Shown here: in pieces, positions 17,671 to 26,059 of the stretch | Position numbering within the stretch: position 1 is the stretch's first letter | Layout: each line of letters opens with the position of its first letter | Assembly (NCBI GenBank): GCA_900316685.1 | Contig: ONDS01000001.1 | Coordinates: forward strand, 1 to 64,000 | Source of the DNA: an uncultured Prevotellaceae bacterium | GTDB taxonomy: Bacteria; Bacteroidota; Bacteroidia; Bacteroidales; Bacteroidaceae | Length of the DNA: 64,000 nucleotides | Direction of reading: 5' to 3' | Position numbers and translations under genes: made by a program | The notes under the pieces: generated by a model | What the model saw: only the letters and a program-made list of their open reading frames with translations | Told to the model about the DNA's origin: nothing | Database searches by the model: none

Positions 17671-20015
17671 GAAATATGAAAACGGCATTTGTGAGAGATT
17701 CATTGAGTCTGCAGACCCTTTTCGCCCTTTTGGTCGTTGTGATGCTGGCGGCTTGCAGTCAGCAGGAGAAGAGCACTTATGTAACCGTAGAACAAGAGGG
17801 CGGTCCCACCCTTGGCTATTCACCTCAGTCGGGTGTTAAGGTGCTCACTATCGACGGGCTGAAATTCAAGGACCTGAACCGCAACGACAGCCTCGATGGT
17901 TACGAAGACTGGCGTTTGTCGTCGCAGCAACGTGCCGCCGACCTGGCCTCAAAACTATCGATAGAAGAAATCGCCGGCCTGATGCTCTACAGCGCCCACC
18001 AAGCCATCCCCATGAGCCAAGGCAAGGCCTATTCGCCCGCCCACTACGGCGGCAAGACGTTTGAGGAGAGCGGAGCCCAAGCCAGCGACCTGACCGACGA
18101 GCAGAAAAAGTTTCTCAAGGACGACCACCTGCGTGCCGTGCTCATCACCTTCGTGGAGAGCCCTGCCGATGCCGCCCGATGGAACAATAACCTGCAAGCC
18201 TTTGTAGAAGGTCTCGACCACGGCGTGCCCGCCAACACCAGTTCCGACCCCCGCCATGAAACCAAGGCCAGTGCCGAGTTCAATGCGGGAGCCGGTGGTC
18301 AGATATCCCTTTGGCCCAGTTCATTAGGTCTTGCCGCCACCTTCGACCCCCAATTGGTGCATCAGTTTGGCGAAATAGCCTCGGAGGAATATCGCGCCTT
18401 AGGCATCGCCACCGCTCTGTCACCCCAGGTCGACGTGGCCACCGAACCTCGTTGGTGGCGATTCAGCGGAACGTTCGGAGAAGATCCTCAGCTCTCCACC
18501 GACATGGCGCAGGCCTATTGCGACGCCTTCCAGACCTCTCCCCAGGAGTTGTTGACCCGTGGTGAGAAGGGTTGGGGCCGATTGAGCGTCAATGCCATGG
18601 TGAAGCACTGGTATGGCTACGGAGCCCAGGAATCAGGGCGCGACTCCCACTTCGCCCACGGCAAGTTCGCCGTATACCCCGGCGGCAACCTTGCCATGCA
18701 TAAACGTCCCTTCACCGAAGGAGCTTTCAAACTGTCCGGTGGTACGTCGATGGCTTCCGCTGTCATGCCCATCTACAGTATTCTCTGGAAGCAGGATCCC
18801 TCCGGCGAGAACGTGGGCGGCAGCTACAGCCGCTGGCTCATCCAGCAACAGTTGCGCGATGAGGCCCATTTCGAAGGTGTGGTATGCACCGACTGGGCCA
18901 TCACCGCCGACAACACCGCCATGGACTATACCGGCGGTGGCAAGCCCTGGGGCGTGGAGAAACTCAGTGTGGCCGAGCGCCACTACCGCATCCTGCAAGC
19001 CGGAGTCGACCAGTTCGGTGGCAACAATGAGATAGGCCCCATCGTCGAGGCTTACCACATGTGGGAAAAAGACTTCGGTAAAGAGAGTGCGCGTCAGCGT
19101 TTCGAGCTGTCGGCCCGTCGTCTGTTACTCAATATGTTCCGCGTGGGACTATTTGAGAATCCCTACCTCGACCCCGAGCAGAGTACGCAGACCGTAGGCA
19201 AGGCCGAGTTTATGGAAGCAGGCTATCAGGCGCAGCTCAAGTCGGTGGTCATGCTCAAGAACCACGGAGGCACTACCCTACCCTTGAAGCAACGTCAGAA
19301 GGTGTACGTGCCCAAGCGCCACTTCCCCGCCATCCCCGCCATCTGGGGCGGCAAGTCGGAAGAAAAGACCGACTATCCCGTCAGTCTCGACCTTGTGAAG
19401 AAATACTTCGATGTGGTAGACAGTCCCGAGGCTGCCGATTTCGCCCTCTGCATCATCGCCGAACCCAGCAGCGGCATCGGCTATTCAATGGACGAAGCCA
19501 AGAACGGTGGCAACGGCTACGTGCCCGTCAGCCTGCAGTACGAAGACTATACCGCCACCGAAGCCCGTGCCGTAAGCCTGGCAGGCGGCGACCCTTTGGA
19601 GCAGACTACCAACCGCACTTACAAAGGCAAGACCATCAAGACCTACAACCGCGACGACCTGTTGCTGGTGCGTCAGACGAAGGAGTCGATGGGTCAGAAA
19701 CCCGTCGTTGTAGTGGTCGAGGTCAGCAGGCCCCTCGTGTTGGCCGAGATAGAACCCTCGTGCGATGCCCTACTCATATCCTTCGGCGTACAACACCAGG
19801 CATTGCTCGACATCATCAGCGGTCAGGCAGAGCCCTCCGCCCTGTTGCCCTTCCAGATGCCCGCCGACATGCAGACCGTGGAAACTCAGCGTGAGGATGT
19901 GCCCCATGACATGCGCTGCTATCGCGATGCCGACGGTCACACCTACGATTTCGCCTACGGCCTGAACTGGAAAGGCGTGATCAATGACGAACGCGTCAGG
20001 AAATATGGGAAATGA
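17667..20015 (+). CDS. GH3 beta-glucosidase-like lipoprotein
   Basis: Glycoside hydrolase of family 3, 782 residues, likely anchored by a lipid on Cys30 (lipobox LAAC). The N-terminal catalytic barrel holds the probable nucleophile Asp409 in a VVCTDW segment; the C-terminal alpha/beta domain follows from about 520. The N-terminal MRNMK and the C-terminal RKYGK lie in sequence with seven-base periodicity (GAAATGA, GAAATAT), so an ATG at 17676 is an alternative start. It likely trims oligosaccharides made by GH53. Glucosidase, galactosidase or xylosidase activity cannot be told apart here. Confidence 0.9.
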   Translation: MRNMKTAFVRDSLSLQTLFALLVVVMLAACSQQEKSTYVTVEQEGGPTLGYSPQSGVKVLTIDGLKFKDLNRNDSLDGYEDWRLSSQQRAADLASKLSIEEIAGLMLYSAHQAIPMSQGKAYSPAHYGGKTFEESGAQASDLTDEQKKFLKDDHLRAVLITFVESPADAARWNNNLQAFVEGLDHGVPANTSSDPRHETKASAEFNAGAGGQISLWPSSLGLAATFDPQLVHQFGEIASEEYRALGIATALSPQVDVATEPRWWRFSGTFGEDPQLSTDMAQAYCDAFQTSPQELLTRGEKGWGRLSVNAMVKHWYGYGAQESGRDSHFAHGKFAVYPGGNLAMHKRPFTEGAFKLSGGTSMASAVMPIYSILWKQDPSGENVGGSYSRWLIQQQLRDEAHFEGVVCTDWAITADNTAMDYTGGGKPWGVEKLSVAERHYRILQAGVDQFGGNNEIGPIVEAYHMWEKDFGKESARQRFELSARRLLLNMFRVGLFENPYLDPEQSTQTVGKAEFMEAGYQAQLKSVVMLKNHGGTTLPLKQRQKVYVPKRHFPAIPAIWGGKSEEKTDYPVSLDLVKKYFDVVDSPEAADFALCIIAEPSSGIGYSMDEAKNGGNGYVPVSLQYEDYTATEARAVSLAGGDPLEQTTNRTYKGKTIKTYNRDDLLLVRQTKESMGQKPVVVVVEVSRPLVLAEIEPSCDALLISFGVQHQALLDIISGQAEPSALLPFQMPADMQTVETQREDVPHDMRCYRDADGHTYDFAYGLNWKGVINDERVRKYGK

Positions 20016-20821
20016 GAAATATGAAATATGAAATAATGAAGAGAACAAGTTGGTGGTCATTCGCCACATTTATCATCCTTTGCTCGGCTTGTGCCGCGAG
20101 TCGAAACACCCAACCATCTATCGCTGTCAGTCCTACGGACGACAACAGCCAGTTTGTGAGCATCAGCGAGGCCGTGCCCGATGCCATCCTCGAAATCCGC
20201 TACTACAGCACCTACAATTTCGTAGGAACGCGCATCGACGGCTACGAGGCACCCACGGCGCTGCTCACCCGTCAGGCTGCCGAGGCTCTGCGTGCCGTCA
20301 GCGACGATGTGCGCCGCCAGGGCTATCGTCTGAAGATATACGACGCTTATCGTCCGCAGAAAGCCGTCGACCATTTCGTGCGTTGGGCCGCCGACCTACC
20401 CAGCACCACGATGAAGCCCTACTTCTATGCCGACCTCGACAAGAGCGTGCTCTTCGTTCAGGACTACATCGCCGAGAAGAGCGGTCACACCCGCGGCTCG
20501 ACCGTCGACCTGACCCTTTTCGACATGCGTACAGGCAAGGAACTCGACATGGGCGGTACCTTCGACTGGTTTGGTCCGGAGAGCCATCCCGATTTCTGCG
20601 GCAATCCTGAGACCGGCGAATATACCGGCGACAACTCGAAATCGCCCACTGACCGCAGCATCACCGCCGAGCAGTTCGCCCACCGTATGATCCTGCGCCG
20701 TGCCATGCTCGCCCACGGTTTCAAGCCCCTCTATTCAGAGTGGTGGCACTTCACATTGAAGGACGAGCCCTACCCCGACACCTACTTCACCTTTCCCGTG
20801 AGGCAACTGGTGGGGAGATGA
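20012..20821 (+). CDS. VanX-like D-Ala-D-Ala dipeptidase (M15D), lipoprotein
   Basis: Zinc dipeptidase of the VanX/DdpX family, expected to cleave D-Ala-D-Ala from peptidoglycan precursors or turnover products. Zinc ligands His159 and Asp166 lie in HTRGSTVD, and Glu243 with His246 in EWWH; Arg114 in DAYRPQ is also conserved. The lipobox ends at Cys27, suggesting membrane anchoring. The first codons repeat GAAATAT; the ATGA overlap with GH3 favours 20012, but ATG 20036 gives a cleaner signal peptide. No vanH or vanA gene is nearby, so resistance is unlikely; peptide scavenging fits better. Confidence 0.9.
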   Translation: MRNMKYEIMKRTSWWSFATFIILCSACAASRNTQPSIAVSPTDDNSQFVSISEAVPDAILEIRYYSTYNFVGTRIDGYEAPTALLTRQAAEALRAVSDDVRRQGYRLKIYDAYRPQKAVDHFVRWAADLPSTTMKPYFYADLDKSVLFVQDYIAEKSGHTRGSTVDLTLFDMRTGKELDMGGTFDWFGPESHPDFCGNPETGEYTGDNSKSPTDRSITAEQFAHRMILRRAMLAHGFKPLYSEWWHFTLKDEPYPDTYFTFPVRQLVGR

Positions 20822-20848
20822 GAAGGATACCATGTATGATAGGAATAA

Positions 20849-20876
20849 GGTCGAGTTCCGTACGGGGAACTCGACC
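20849..20876 (+). terminator. Terminator of the glycan operon
   Basis: An 11-bp perfect stem (GGTCGAGTTCC at 20849-20859 with GGAACTCGACC at 20866-20876) is followed by TTTATTAG. It sits 27 bases after the dipeptidase stop. Confidence 0.85.
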
Positions 20877-20918
20877 TTTATTAGTTGTCAAGGGTGAGGG
20901 TGCAGAGAGAGAATTCTG

Positions 20919-21040
20919 ACATTCCCTAACCCCTTCTGTAGGAGGAGGACTGGTTACCTTCCATATAGAAACATCTATTTTACCTCCATTTTGCGGGCGG
21001 GCACGAGGGCACCACCCCTACCACAAACCAACACTTTGTA
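20919..21040. repeat. Dispersed motifs in a 320-base gene-free gap
   Basis: The gap 20822-21141 holds the operon terminator, then two dispersed motifs. 20919-20961 repeats the CCCTAACC..GACTGGTTACCTT motif also seen at 10520-10562. 20993-21022 carries GCGGGCGGGCACGAGGGC, which recurs at 52124-52150. No gene was found in the gap. Confidence 0.6.
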
Positions 21041-21080
21041 AAAGGGGGGAGAGATATTACCTTAGTAGGAGGAAGAAGAA

Positions 21081-21119
21081 TCGGCCGATTCACGATGATG
21101 TGAACCGGCCGATTTCGAA
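21081..21119 (-). terminator. Terminator of the secreted-protein operon
   Basis: GAATCGGCCGATTCAC (21081-21096) is nearly the reverse complement of GTGAACCGGCCGATTTC (21103-21119), giving a strong hairpin 23 bases beyond the stop of the minus-strand gene. The downstream minus-strand sequence is T/C-rich. Confidence 0.65.
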
Positions 21120-21141
21120 TACTAAGAGTTAGTTGATTAAG

Positions 21142-22551
21142 TTATTTGATCATCACCTTGCGGGTCTGAGCGCCATCGTTGATGATGTAAACACCCTTGT
21201 TGAGGTTCATGTTGGCCGCTTCGCCCGAATAGACCATCTGTCCGGCGGTGTTGTAGACCTGCACCGATCCGTTGGCGGCGGGAGCGTTGACCGTCTGTAT
21301 GCCGGAGATGATATCGAGTCCTGCGCCATCGCTGCAGTCGTCGCCATCCACCCACATGCAGGAGAAGACCCAGCGGTTAGGGATGAGGGCGAGGCGTGTG
21401 CATTCGCCCGTGGTGATGTCGATTTGATAGAGGCAGGTATCATACTTGCCGTTGGTGAGCCACTCGCTGTCGGGCAGCTCTCCCCACGAGCCATAGCTGT
21501 TGATACCCTTACCACTGTTGTAATAACCATTCCAATAGAGGATATTAGGATTGCTCTTGGCGAAGCAAGCGCTCTGACGTTTGTACTTCGAGCAGTAGCC
21601 CAGGGCGGGGTAAGGATTGACCTCCTCATAGTATGTTTCGCCTGATTCAGGGTCGACAGCCGGTTTGGCCACGGTGACCATGAGACCCGTATTGAGGTTG
21701 AACTCATAGATTTCGGCACCCGTCAGCTCATTGTCGATATTGCGCATCTTTCCATCCTCGCCGATATATCCGCTGGTTCCACCGCTGGTGATAGCGAAGG
21801 CCCTGCCCTCGGAGTTGATGGCGAAGGCCACGAAGTTGCGGTAATAAAGACCCGGGGTGATGGGTGTCACCTCCATGGTCTTGAGGTCGATGGTGCAGAG
21901 GCAGTAGCCCGCATCGGTGCTGGTGGCATCGCCATCCTGGTCGACAAAGAAATCCGGGTCGCTGGTGATTTCCTCACCCAGTTGCACCTCGGTGAGATAG
22001 AACAGTCCATAGACCTTCCCGTCGAGGGGATTGTACGACATGCCTGCCGACTCGATATTGCGAGCCTTGGGGAAATAGTCTTCCGGTCCTGTGAGCATAT
22101 CGCCCGTAGTGGCATCCCACTTACGTACGGCGAAGAGCACATCATCCTCGGTTGACTGCTCATCACGCGACATGACCGTCACGATCTTGCCATCGACGTA
22201 AGCAGCCCCGGAGTTGCCATTCATCAGGTTGAAGTTATTCGCCCATAGCGCCTTGTCATTGTCGGTATATTGACCCCCGCTGTAGAAGTCGGAGATAACC
22301 ACCGGCGGTTCCTTCACCGGTGTAGAGAGAGCGGCACCATCCCATGTCATGGCATATATGCCCTGTTCGACAACGAAGATCGCCTTTCCGAGTTGAGAGT
22401 TCCAGCCCACATATTGTGTTTCCATCTGACGGGTTTCACTACCCACTTTATAACGGTTGTCATGTCCCACACCCTTGATTTTGAGTTGGGCCATCATCGG
22501 CATGGCCATCATCGCAGCCATTGCGGTCATTAAGAATAGACGTTTTTTCAT
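21142..22551 (-). CDS. Secreted protein with C-terminal sorting-like tail, function unknown
   Basis: A 469-residue protein with a signal peptide (1-21) and a long middle part that reads like a repeat-rich beta structure (segments such as GKVYGLFYL and TDDQ-like turns). The last 60 residues (SVQVYNTAGQMVYSG to RKVMIK) resemble the Por/T9SS type A sorting domains of Bacteroidales. It probably ends up at or beyond the outer membrane. It follows the small peptide gene and the large 970-residue secreted protein on the same strand. The substrate or partner cannot be named. Confidence 0.75.
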   Translation of the reverse strand: MKKRLFLMTAMAAMMAMPMMAQLKIKGVGHDNRYKVGSETRQMETQYVGWNSQLGKAIFVVEQGIYAMTWDGAALSTPVKEPPVVISDFYSGGQYTDNDKALWANNFNLMNGNSGAAYVDGKIVTVMSRDEQSTEDDVLFAVRKWDATTGDMLTGPEDYFPKARNIESAGMSYNPLDGKVYGLFYLTEVQLGEEITSDPDFFVDQDGDATSTDAGYCLCTIDLKTMEVTPITPGLYYRNFVAFAINSEGRAFAITSGGTSGYIGEDGKMRNIDNELTGAEIYEFNLNTGLMVTVAKPAVDPESGETYYEEVNPYPALGYCSKYKRQSACFAKSNPNILYWNGYYNSGKGINSYGSWGELPDSEWLTNGKYDTCLYQIDITTGECTRLALIPNRWVFSCMWVDGDDCSDGAGLDIISGIQTVNAPAANGSVQVYNTAGQMVYSGEAANMNLNKGVYIINDGAQTRKVMIK

Positions 22552-22592
22552 ATTTTCGTTTGTTTTTGTTATTATTCGGTTGTATAGAATTT

Positions 22593-22623
22593 GAAGGAGT
22601 TAGAAGAAGTTAGAAGGAGTTAG
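22593..22623. repeat. Ten-base tandem repeat upstream of secreted-protein gene
   Basis: Three units of GAAGGAGTTA (middle copy GAAGAAGTTA) lie in the 162-base gap before the 22551 start. Period ten, unlike the heptamer arrays elsewhere. No clear promoter was found in this gap. Confidence 0.6.
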
Positions 22624-22713
22624 ATGACAATAGCTTAGAACCCTTCATCAAGGTAATGTCCTCCATCTTCATTTATCTTCCCTTATTCTGAAGATCTCAA
22701 TTTGTCTGAACCA

Positions 22714-22911
22714 TTATTCATCATAGATGAGGTAGTGGTCCACCTCCGCCCAGAAAGCCTCATTGGTTCCGAACTCCCCATCATATTCCTCATCTTCGGT
22801 GGGTATCACGCTCTGTTGTCCCATATCCTTGTCGAATCGGGTATTGGCCATGATACTTTCCTCCTCTATGCCAAGCATTTTCAGTTGCGGTACGATATAT
22901 TTTCTTTTCAT
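22714..22911 (-). CDS. Small acidic peptide of unknown function
   Basis: A 65-residue protein starting MKRKYIVPQLKML with an IEEESIMA segment and a very acidic, aromatic tail (many Asp and Glu, two Trp/Tyr clusters). The plan, with a basic KxYxxP start, a glutamate-methionine motif near residue 20 and a variable acidic tail, matches a class of short proteins common next to surface-protein genes in Prevotella. No membrane span or ordinary signal peptide is visible. It lies 49 bases after the stop of the 970-residue secreted protein and before the 469-residue one, so all three are likely cotranscribed. Whether it is a precursor peptide, a chaperone or something else is open. Confidence 0.6.
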   Translation of the reverse strand: MKRKYIVPQLKMLGIEEESIMANTRFDKDMGQQSVIPTEDEEYDGEFGTNEAFWAEVDHYLIYDE

Positions 22912-22960
22912 TTTGAATTGATTTTTTATATTCAGTTTTATTCGTTAGTTGCAGATATGA

Positions 22961-25873
22961 TTATTTGACCACGTATTTCTTTCCATTCTTCACATAGACA
23001 CCCGAAGGCAGGGCCTTGCCAGTGTTCATCTTACGCCCACTGAGGTCGTAGACCACACCCGGCTCATCGTTGAGCACTGAAACCGAGCTGATGGCAGTAG
23101 GCACGCCTCCATCGCTGAACACCACATCGTATTCGGGCGCCGAAGCATCAGGCATATCGAAGTAAGCCCTGAAGGCCCGCAGCGATGCCGTGTCGGTACC
23201 ACGCAAGATCCTACCTGTTTCGGGAACCACACCGTATTTACCTTGCATGTCGGGAGCGTCGATGGGAGCATACACCGGCACGAAGGTAGCCCCGTCGGTA
23301 GTCACGGTGTAGGGTGTCTGCGCATAATAAGGCACCTCCACATCGGTGAAGAGCAAGGGTTCGGTGATGTCTTGTGGTAGGTAGAGCACATAAGCTGTTG
23401 CCGCTTCGAGTTCGGTCACAGGATCGAAGGCCAAAGCCTGTCCATCCATGCCCTTATATTCATACGCCTTGGCCCCTTCGCCGAAGACGCTCAGGTCTGT
23501 CACGTTGAACGGCATCACCACCGTGTTCCATCCCTCCTTGCCATCATATTTGACGATGACGGCATCGTATTTTCCCGCCACCACGGTGTTAGCCACCGCG
23601 TCGTCGAGTGTATAAGCCGGCAGTATAGTAAGCGAAATCACTTCCGTCGTGATTATTTCCGCTTCGGTGTACGCCGAGGAATCGTCGACGGGTAACGTTT
23701 CACCATACGTCACTTCGATGTATGCCGAGGCATTGTCGACGGGCTCAGCAGGAATGTACGTGAACGTCAGCTCCTGCGATTCGTAGGCATTGACAGTGCC
23801 CGGCTGTGTAGCCACCGTGACACCGTCGATATAGAGCGAAGCCGTAAATTCCTCATTCTTGCCCGCCATTTCGCGGATGGTGGCCGATGCCGTATATTCG
23901 GAATATTGCCGTCCTTCGGCAGGTATATCCACCTGACTGAACACCAGCTGATGGTCGATGGTGGCCAGACGGTATCCCGCCATGGCATCGACATAGATGT
24001 TATAGCCTTTGAAACGGAACATATAATTGCCTGGTGCGATGTCGTCGACCAGGAACAATTGGTAGTCGTCGGTCAGGTCGTCGTTGAAATTCTTCACCTC
24101 CGTCCAGGTTTCTCCCCAGTCCGTCGACATTTCCATCGACAACTCCTTGAGCCAACTCGAACCTTTAGCCATGAAAGCGAATTGCTCACCCTCGCCCACG
24201 GAGAGCATCGGAGTGGTGATATATTTGTCGTTGCCCGAGAAAGCCTCGCCGTTGACGAAGGTCCATCCATCAGTCGTCCATCCCTCAGGCAGGGCATTAT
24301 CATTGAAGTCGGCAAGCATCTGCTCCGGGTCGCAGACATAAGCGCTCACTGCAAACGAGGCGTCGTCTTGCCCATCAGCAGTCACCGTAACGACACCCTC
24401 CTGCATACCGAGAGCGTTGGGCAAAGCCTTGACGAAGATATTGGTAGTAGCCTCGGGAGCCACCGTAGTAGTCTCTACCGACACCTGGAAGTTGGCGTTG
24501 TCGACTGTCGCCAAGATATTGGTGAGATCAGCCGTACCGATGTTGCCAATCTCCTTGGTGAGCGTCTGCTCCGCATTGATCATCCCGAATGCCAGGGGAT
24601 TGACGTCGATGGTCATCTGTGCGCTTTGCGAGAGTGAGAGTCCGTAGACATCGTCGATGAGCACATACTTACCCTGTATGGCTAAGAAATGGGCGTTGGC
24701 AGGAACGTCGACCACCACATCGCCCCAGACATCCCTCTGGTCGGGTGTTATCTTGGTGACTTGCGTAAATGCACTGTTGTCGGTGGAATATTTGATGGTC
24801 AGTTCACCATAGGTGCTGTTGAAGTTATACTTCAGGTAGAGTTTATCACCCTCTTTCACTTCCACCATCGGGCTGAAGATGCTCTTGTTGTTGTAATCGG
24901 CGGTAGCCACTCCTTCGTTGATGGTCCATCCTTCCTCCACAGTCCATCCTTCGGGTTCAGTCTCGAAGTCGAGATAGATTTTCTCCGGGTCGCGGGCTAT
25001 GCCCTTGATGGAAATCGCCACATCGTCCATGTCAGTCGACGACACGGTGAGCGTCCCCTCCTTGAATCCATAGTCACCCTCACCATAGGTCTGCGTAACG
25101 GTGAAAGGCTCCACCTGTCCGGCAGCCACTTCAAGCGAGGCATCGGCGCTATAGCCCGCGGGCACGATGAAATTGTAAGTGCGAGAGGCCGCGCCATCGT
25201 TTTTGATATAGAACGTCTTGTCGGCGGCAGTACTCTGGAATCCATAGTCGTAAATATCCGTCGACACCCTTTTCGAAGCCTCAGCATCCTCATACACCAG
25301 GATGGCTGTGCCCGAAGGAGCCTCTTCGTAGATTTCCGCCGATATATCGTCGATACCGGCGCGGATCATGTTGATACCCACGAGTTTGCCACTCGTACCG
25401 AGGTCCACCGTGTATTGCGTCCATGTGGTGGTGAGGTTGCTCAGTTCGAGCAGGGTGCTTTTTTTGGTGTAAGTGCCCTCCGACTCCTCCAGTTCCCAGA
25501 TGTTGACATAGCCTTTTGTCGACGAGCTCGACGATGTTTTCCTTGCCCAGAAAGAGAAGGAGCCCGTCAGTTTGGTGGGTATGGCGATAAACGCCGCGTT
25601 GGAGGCGCTATACGATGCCTCGAGCGACTTACCACCCGTATGAGCTGTGGTCCACAGTCCGTAATTGGTGCTGCCGGCATATCCATAGATAGACCCACCA
25701 ACCACTTTCCATCCATTCGACAAACCATACCCATAGCTCCATGAGTTGGCCAACGGATTGCCTTCGGCATCTGTCAATGCCACATCCTCAAAACCTTCCG
25801 TCAAGGTATCCGCTTGAAGTTTTGTGACCGAAAAAACAGATAAAATGATAGCAAATAGGTATAATTTGTTCAT
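22961..25873 (-). CDS. Large secreted protein with choice-of-anchor domains and sorting tail
   Basis: A 970-residue exported protein. I start it at 25873, where MNKLYLFAII begins a signal peptide; the frame is open for 41 further codons but these lie across the promoter. It has repeated jellyroll-like modules opening with FEDV, LDFETEPEGW and LADFNDNALPEGW, as in choice-of-anchor J domains, plus an Ig-like choice-of-anchor D module near the middle. The C-terminus (YDLSGRKMNTGKALPSGVY, then KNGKKYVVK) is a typical Prevotella sorting tail. A surface binding or structural role is likely. Confidence 0.8.
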   Translation of the reverse strand: MNKLYLFAIILSVFSVTKLQADTLTEGFEDVALTDAEGNPLANSWSYGYGLSNGWKVVGGSIYGYAGSTNYGLWTTAHTGGKSLEASYSASNAAFIAIPTKLTGSFSFWARKTSSSSSTKGYVNIWELEESEGTYTKKSTLLELSNLTTTWTQYTVDLGTSGKLVGINMIRAGIDDISAEIYEEAPSGTAILVYEDAEASKRVSTDIYDYGFQSTAADKTFYIKNDGAASRTYNFIVPAGYSADASLEVAAGQVEPFTVTQTYGEGDYGFKEGTLTVSSTDMDDVAISIKGIARDPEKIYLDFETEPEGWTVEEGWTINEGVATADYNNKSIFSPMVEVKEGDKLYLKYNFNSTYGELTIKYSTDNSAFTQVTKITPDQRDVWGDVVVDVPANAHFLAIQGKYVLIDDVYGLSLSQSAQMTIDVNPLAFGMINAEQTLTKEIGNIGTADLTNILATVDNANFQVSVETTTVAPEATTNIFVKALPNALGMQEGVVTVTADGQDDASFAVSAYVCDPEQMLADFNDNALPEGWTTDGWTFVNGEAFSGNDKYITTPMLSVGEGEQFAFMAKGSSWLKELSMEMSTDWGETWTEVKNFNDDLTDDYQLFLVDDIAPGNYMFRFKGYNIYVDAMAGYRLATIDHQLVFSQVDIPAEGRQYSEYTASATIREMAGKNEEFTASLYIDGVTVATQPGTVNAYESQELTFTYIPAEPVDNASAYIEVTYGETLPVDDSSAYTEAEIITTEVISLTILPAYTLDDAVANTVVAGKYDAVIVKYDGKEGWNTVVMPFNVTDLSVFGEGAKAYEYKGMDGQALAFDPVTELEAATAYVLYLPQDITEPLLFTDVEVPYYAQTPYTVTTDGATFVPVYAPIDAPDMQGKYGVVPETGRILRGTDTASLRAFRAYFDMPDASAPEYDVVFSDGGVPTAISSVSVLNDEPGVVYDLSGRKMNTGKALPSGVYVKNGKKYVVK

Positions 25874-25904
25874 ATTGTTAATAGATTTAAAATAATTATT
25901 TCCG

Positions 25905-25912
25905 CAAAAATA
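25905..25912 (-). promoter_or_regulatory. -7 box of the large secreted-protein gene
   Basis: On the minus strand this reads TATTTTTG, 32 bases upstream of the 25873 start, which supports that start over the longer frame. No -33 box is obvious. Confidence 0.55.
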
Positions 25913-26012
25913 CGAAAAAAAATTGGTTTTTCCACTCTTCGCCCCAACAATTCTTTTCATTTTCGGCAAATTGTCATTTTTGAACAGAAAATGCAAGTTT
26001 TTCGCGTATAAT

Positions 26013-26043
26013 TTTGCGGTTTTGCCGAATTTGAATACTTTTG
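26013..26043 (+). promoter_or_regulatory. Promoter of the TPR/AraC regulator
   Basis: TTTG at 26013-26016, a 19-base spacer and TACTTTTG at 26036-26043 fit the consensus. The start codon is 17 bases downstream. The promoter is divergent from that of the large secreted protein, with about 100 bases between the two -7 boxes. Confidence 0.8.
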
Positions 26044-26059
26044 CATATCAAATCGTTCC

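Noticed and set aside
20012-20821. Vancomycin resistance cluster
   Set aside because: Only the VanX-like gene is present; vanH, vanA and regulator genes are missing and the context is glycan degradation.
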